Positions 60,918 to 64,000 of a stretch of DNA of 64,000 nt are shown here, one piece after another. Numbering within the stretch: the first letter of the stretch is position 1; every line of letters starts with the position of its first letter. A model generated the notes under the pieces. It was given only the letters and a program-made list of their open reading frames with translations. It searched no databases and was not told where the DNA came from. This DNA comes from Castanea sativa. Lineage: Eukaryota > Streptophyta > Magnoliopsida > Fagales > Fagaceae. A program made the position numbers and the translations under genes. The stretch spans positions 5,169,945 through 5,233,944 of the forward strand of contig NC_134015.1 of assembly GCF_040712315.1 (NCBI RefSeq), read 5' to 3'.

Positions 60918-61040
60918 GATTCTATATAACTCAACTAATAAAATATTATTGTCATCAAATAAGAAATTTGATACACAAAAAATTAATTGGCATCTTAATT
61001 TAATAATAAAGAATTATTACCATGAATTGAAATTATTTCT
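60918..61040 (+). mobile_element. Degenerate SINE remnant
   Basis: GATTCTATATAACTCAACTA, then ACACAAAAAATTAATTGGCA, then TTTAATAATAAAGAATTATT follow the order of the 60295-60468 SINE read in its own direction. Heavily mutated. Confidence 0.45.
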
Positions 61041-61972
61041 TATATATATATTTTTAAAAATTATAGTCACAAAAGGCACTAGAGATGTTATAAAAATCTA
61101 AACTAAGAATAGGCTGAAATCACCAACTTTGGAGTCTATCAAAATTGATCTAATTAATTCATGACATGACTTTTATAACATAATTTGCCAGTGCATCACA
61201 TGGATTAGTGATTTATTAACCAAATAAATATGATGAGAAGTAAGAACTACACTTTTTATGGGACCCACCACATATAGACTTTGCTGATATGGCATGAGAA
61301 TTGGAAAAGCATGTCCACAATATTTTCGTAACAAATCCTAAGTGATTGGTTGTTATAGGTGGGCAAAAAAGTAATTTAAGTAGTAGATTTAAATTAGAAC
61401 CAATAACAACTTACCATCTATGATTTATTGTGAAAATATTACGAAAATGCTATGGACGTAGAACTCCTAAAAATGTAAATTACAAAATCTGGAGAAATTA
61501 TACGGTACTCATGGTAGACCACGTCATTTGTCCACTATTTCACTAAAAAACTTACTCTTGTTTAAAATTACTAAGTCAGTAATAAGTTTTTATTTAAAAG
61601 AACTTTTTGACTCAGCAATTTTAAATAGATGGGAGTCTTTTAGTGGAATAGTGAATCACGTCACTTATCTACCATGAGGACTTTATAACTTCTCCAAAAC
61701 TTGAAAGGAGTTGAACCCAGATGGGGCATCATTCATGGATTCGAAAGCTTAGGTTGGAAGTTGAAACCTGAAAAGTTAAATTATTTTCCTTTTTTTTTTT
61801 TTCTCTCCTACCATTGTTTTCTTACAGTCACAGTTTTGTCTCTTACAAAAACTCTTATCTGCATAAGCCATCCAAAATAAACTCTCTTTCTCACTTTCTC
61901 ACTATAAAATATCACATTTCAAATCTCATACAAATTCGCTTATTTTTTGGGTTTTAATCTTAATAGTTACCA

Positions 61973-62017
<45 letters not shown>

Positions 62018-62160
62018 GGTTGTTTAGAAAATGAAGTGAGAAAAAGAAAATATGAACTAGGAACTGATTTTTGTTTCTGTTTATTCTCTATGAAATGAAA
62101 CCAAATCAAATTGAACTCAGCAATACTGTTTTAGTAGAATTTTTTTTTTTTTTTGTCTGT
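61041..62160. other. Intergenic sequence with CT microsatellite
   Basis: CT tract at 61976-62013. Around 61850-61960 the text is C/T-rich with CACTATAAAATATC, which might be a TATA box and leader of a gene lying to the right, outside the window. Also an inverted pair near 61525 and 61620-61690 (CTATTTCACTAAAA, TTTTAGTGGAATAG) suggesting a small MITE. Confidence 0.4.
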
Positions 62161-62174
62161 GTCAGAAAAGAGTA

Positions 62175-63450
62175 CTGGGTTTTCGTTAAAAATTTATAGT
62201 TAGTTCTATCAAAGTTAATCACTTTATGTGCCAATTATATGTGGGTTATGAGTATGAGTTATTTAATCAAATGGGGTGTTTCATTTTTTTGTTTGTTTGT
62301 AATTTTGGGGATTTCATTGCACCTAAAAAAATTAAACATGGGTGTGGCTTTTTATTTTGGATGATTTTGGCTCACATTCTATGACTAGGATTGATTTGAA
62401 AATATTGCTGATAATGGCTTGGAATGTTTTTCGGGATAAAGTTTTAAATTTTCGATAATAATTGATAAGGATGATTTTATAAAATACTCCTGACGCTCCC
62501 GATAGGCTGAAGGGAGGTAACTGACGACGTCAGGCTGAAGGTAGAGAACTGATGACGTCAGGCTGAAGGTAGAGAAATGACGACATGAAGTTGAAGGTCG
62601 TAAGCCGACGGCCTTATAGGGATCAACGGCATACGCTGACGACTTAGCAGGCTAATGGGAACAAAGGCTGAAGAAGGAAGGCAAACCCATCCATAACAGT
62701 TGCTTGGTTCCCACGCATACGTGAGTAAGAAGAATTCTTGCATCACACGTTTAATCCTAATTAAGAAAACTCCTATACGGAAAAGAGCTCTAAGAGATAC
62801 ACAAAATTCACGAATTACTCTCCTAAAAGGAAAGTACTTCATCGCCAAGGTGCAGATTTTGGCCCTACACTACTATAAATACCCCAAAATCCTCATAAAT
62901 TAAGGTACGCATAATTCACCTTAGCTCTAGCACTTTAGACTTGCGAATAAGAGATTTTCTCTAACTTGACCGTCGGAGGGTATTTGGCCTGTACCACACC
63001 GGTACTTTCCTAAGGTCTTCAGCTTTCGTGTTGTGCAGGTTCTTCATCGGGTGTACGTGAAGACCATGTGGATTACTGACGATTTTCGGCATCATCAATA
63101 ATATTCCTTTCTTTTCTTTTTTTGTGATTACAGATTGCTTGCTTGGGATTTTTAAGTTCAGGGTACGTGGTTTTCTTATTTTAAATTTTAGCTAGTTCTA
63201 TTAAAGTTGATTACTTTATATGGCAATTGTATGCAGGTTAACGAGTTTGATTTATTTGATCAAATGGGGTATTCTATTTGGTTGTAATTTTGAGTTTTCA
63301 TTGTATTTAAGAAGATTAAGGCATTAATTACTTACTTTTGGATGATTCCGAGTCACATTATGTGACTAAGATTGGTTTGAAAATGTTGTTGATAAAAGGT
63401 TCGTATGTTATTGGGGATAAAGTTTAAAATTTCATTGATGGTATTTTCCC
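62175..63450. repeat. Short tandem duplication split by an LTR
   Basis: 62175-62460 and 63160-63450 align (TAGTTCTATYAAAGTT, ATTTGATCAAATGGGG, GGATAAAGTTT). The solo LTR sits at the end of the first copy. No gene is recognised in either; the TGTGATTACAG at about 63122 is splice-acceptor-like. Confidence 0.7.
62463..63097 (+). mobile_element. Solo LTR, 635 bp, duplication ATAAT
   Basis: Begins TGATAAGGATGATTTT and ends CGGCATCATCA, with ATAAT at 62458-62462 and 63098-63102. It is GC-richer than its flanks. Three near-repeats of GACGTCAGGCTGAAGGTAGA lie at 62520-62580. CTATAAATACCCC at about 62873 is a good TATA box, so the LTR promoter reads to the right. No internal retroelement sequence adjoins it. 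Confidence 0.88.
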
Positions 63451-64000
63451 TCCCTGAAATTGAGTCTATTTTTTGAGGCTTTTGTTACTGGAATAAGCAT
63501 TAAGTTATGTTTTTATATTAAGGTATATTTTTATACTTTTCTGGTATCATTTTGTTATTTATCGGTTGGAGCATTTTTTGTCAAGCTAGAAGTGGAAATG
63601 TGGAATTAATTTATGATTGTGTATGAAATTTGTGAGGACTTTCTTAGTGACTTCTCCACTATAGAGTTATGTACATTTTTTGTAGGTACCCTTTGTTTGC
63701 CTTTTATTTTGGTTTTTCTTGGATTTGAAAGGTGGTTTGGTCTGGTAACAGACACATTGTTAATTGGCTTATAGTATGCATCTTAGAGTTTGATTGGCTT
63801 CGTATTTTGGATGATGTATGTCACATTGTTGGGCTCTTCTACTTTAATGAAGATTTGAGAATTTTTTTGGGGAGAATACTAAGGGTGTGTTTGGATGATA
63901 TGATTTAGGCATTTGGCTTTGGATTTGGGTGATTAAAATCCAAATAATTTATTTGGGAAGTTTAAAAAAGGTCAAGGATTTAGATTTGACAAATCTACTA
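63451..64000. other. Right end of window, no gene seen
   Basis: AT-rich. GGGTGTGTTTGGATGATATG at 63885 looks like the end of another TTTGGAT-type MITE that runs past the window. Confidence 0.35.

Overview
The window is nuclear DNA of a flowering plant, most likely a woody eudicot. The evidence is AT-rich sequence, split genes with GT/AG introns, very dense short transposons, plant CACTA/hAT/MULE/SINE families and no bacterial-type operons. The SINEs and LTRs look to me like those of Fagaceae (oak or chestnut type), but that is recollection, not a search result.

Left half (1 to about 34,750): a tandem array of galactinol synthase genes (GolS, family GT8), the enzyme that commits myo-inositol to raffinose-family oligosaccharides. 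GolS-1 runs off the left edge (exons 2-4, 1-940). GolS-2 (7227-9209) is complete: four exons, 334 residues. GolS-3 (25824-28339) has every exon and splice site but carries two large transposons: a 6,900-bp CACTA element in its 5' leader (18838-25737, 3-bp target duplication CAA) and a 936-bp hAT-type element inside exon 1 (26059-26994, 8-bp duplication GTGCATAG). Taking out the hAT element and one duplication would leave an open reading frame, so the break is recent or still variable. The spacers between genes are homologous to one another and carry different transposons. Each paralogue therefore acts as the empty site for insertions in another, and many elements can be delimited to the base. 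The third spacer keeps the gene-upstream sequence but no fourth gene follows.

Middle (about 34,750-38,200): nested inverted-repeat elements and a broken NPH3/BTB-family gene fragment.

Right half (about 38,200-60,820): two diverged direct copies of one segment, A (38.2-51.1 kb) and B (52.8-60.8 kb). They hold a 137-codon ORF of unknown nature, a small coiled-coil gene fragment (open in B, broken in A) and anonymous sequence. Segment A received a hAT element, a solo LTR, a zf-TTF/hAT transposase fragment and, at its right end, a 1,802-bp Pack-MULE (49230-51031, 9-bp duplication AAATAAAAT) carrying an exon of a mitochondrial phosphate carrier. Segment B lacks the Pack-MULE, giving an exact empty site, but has its own GAGCATTC-type element and a short palindrome.

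Right end (60.8-64 kb): degenerate SINEs, a CT microsatellite, a short tandem duplication and a 635-bp solo LTR. No RNA gene, CRISPR array or prokaryotic feature was seen. The only genes I can call with confidence are the three GolS copies and the transposase gene inside the CACTA element.
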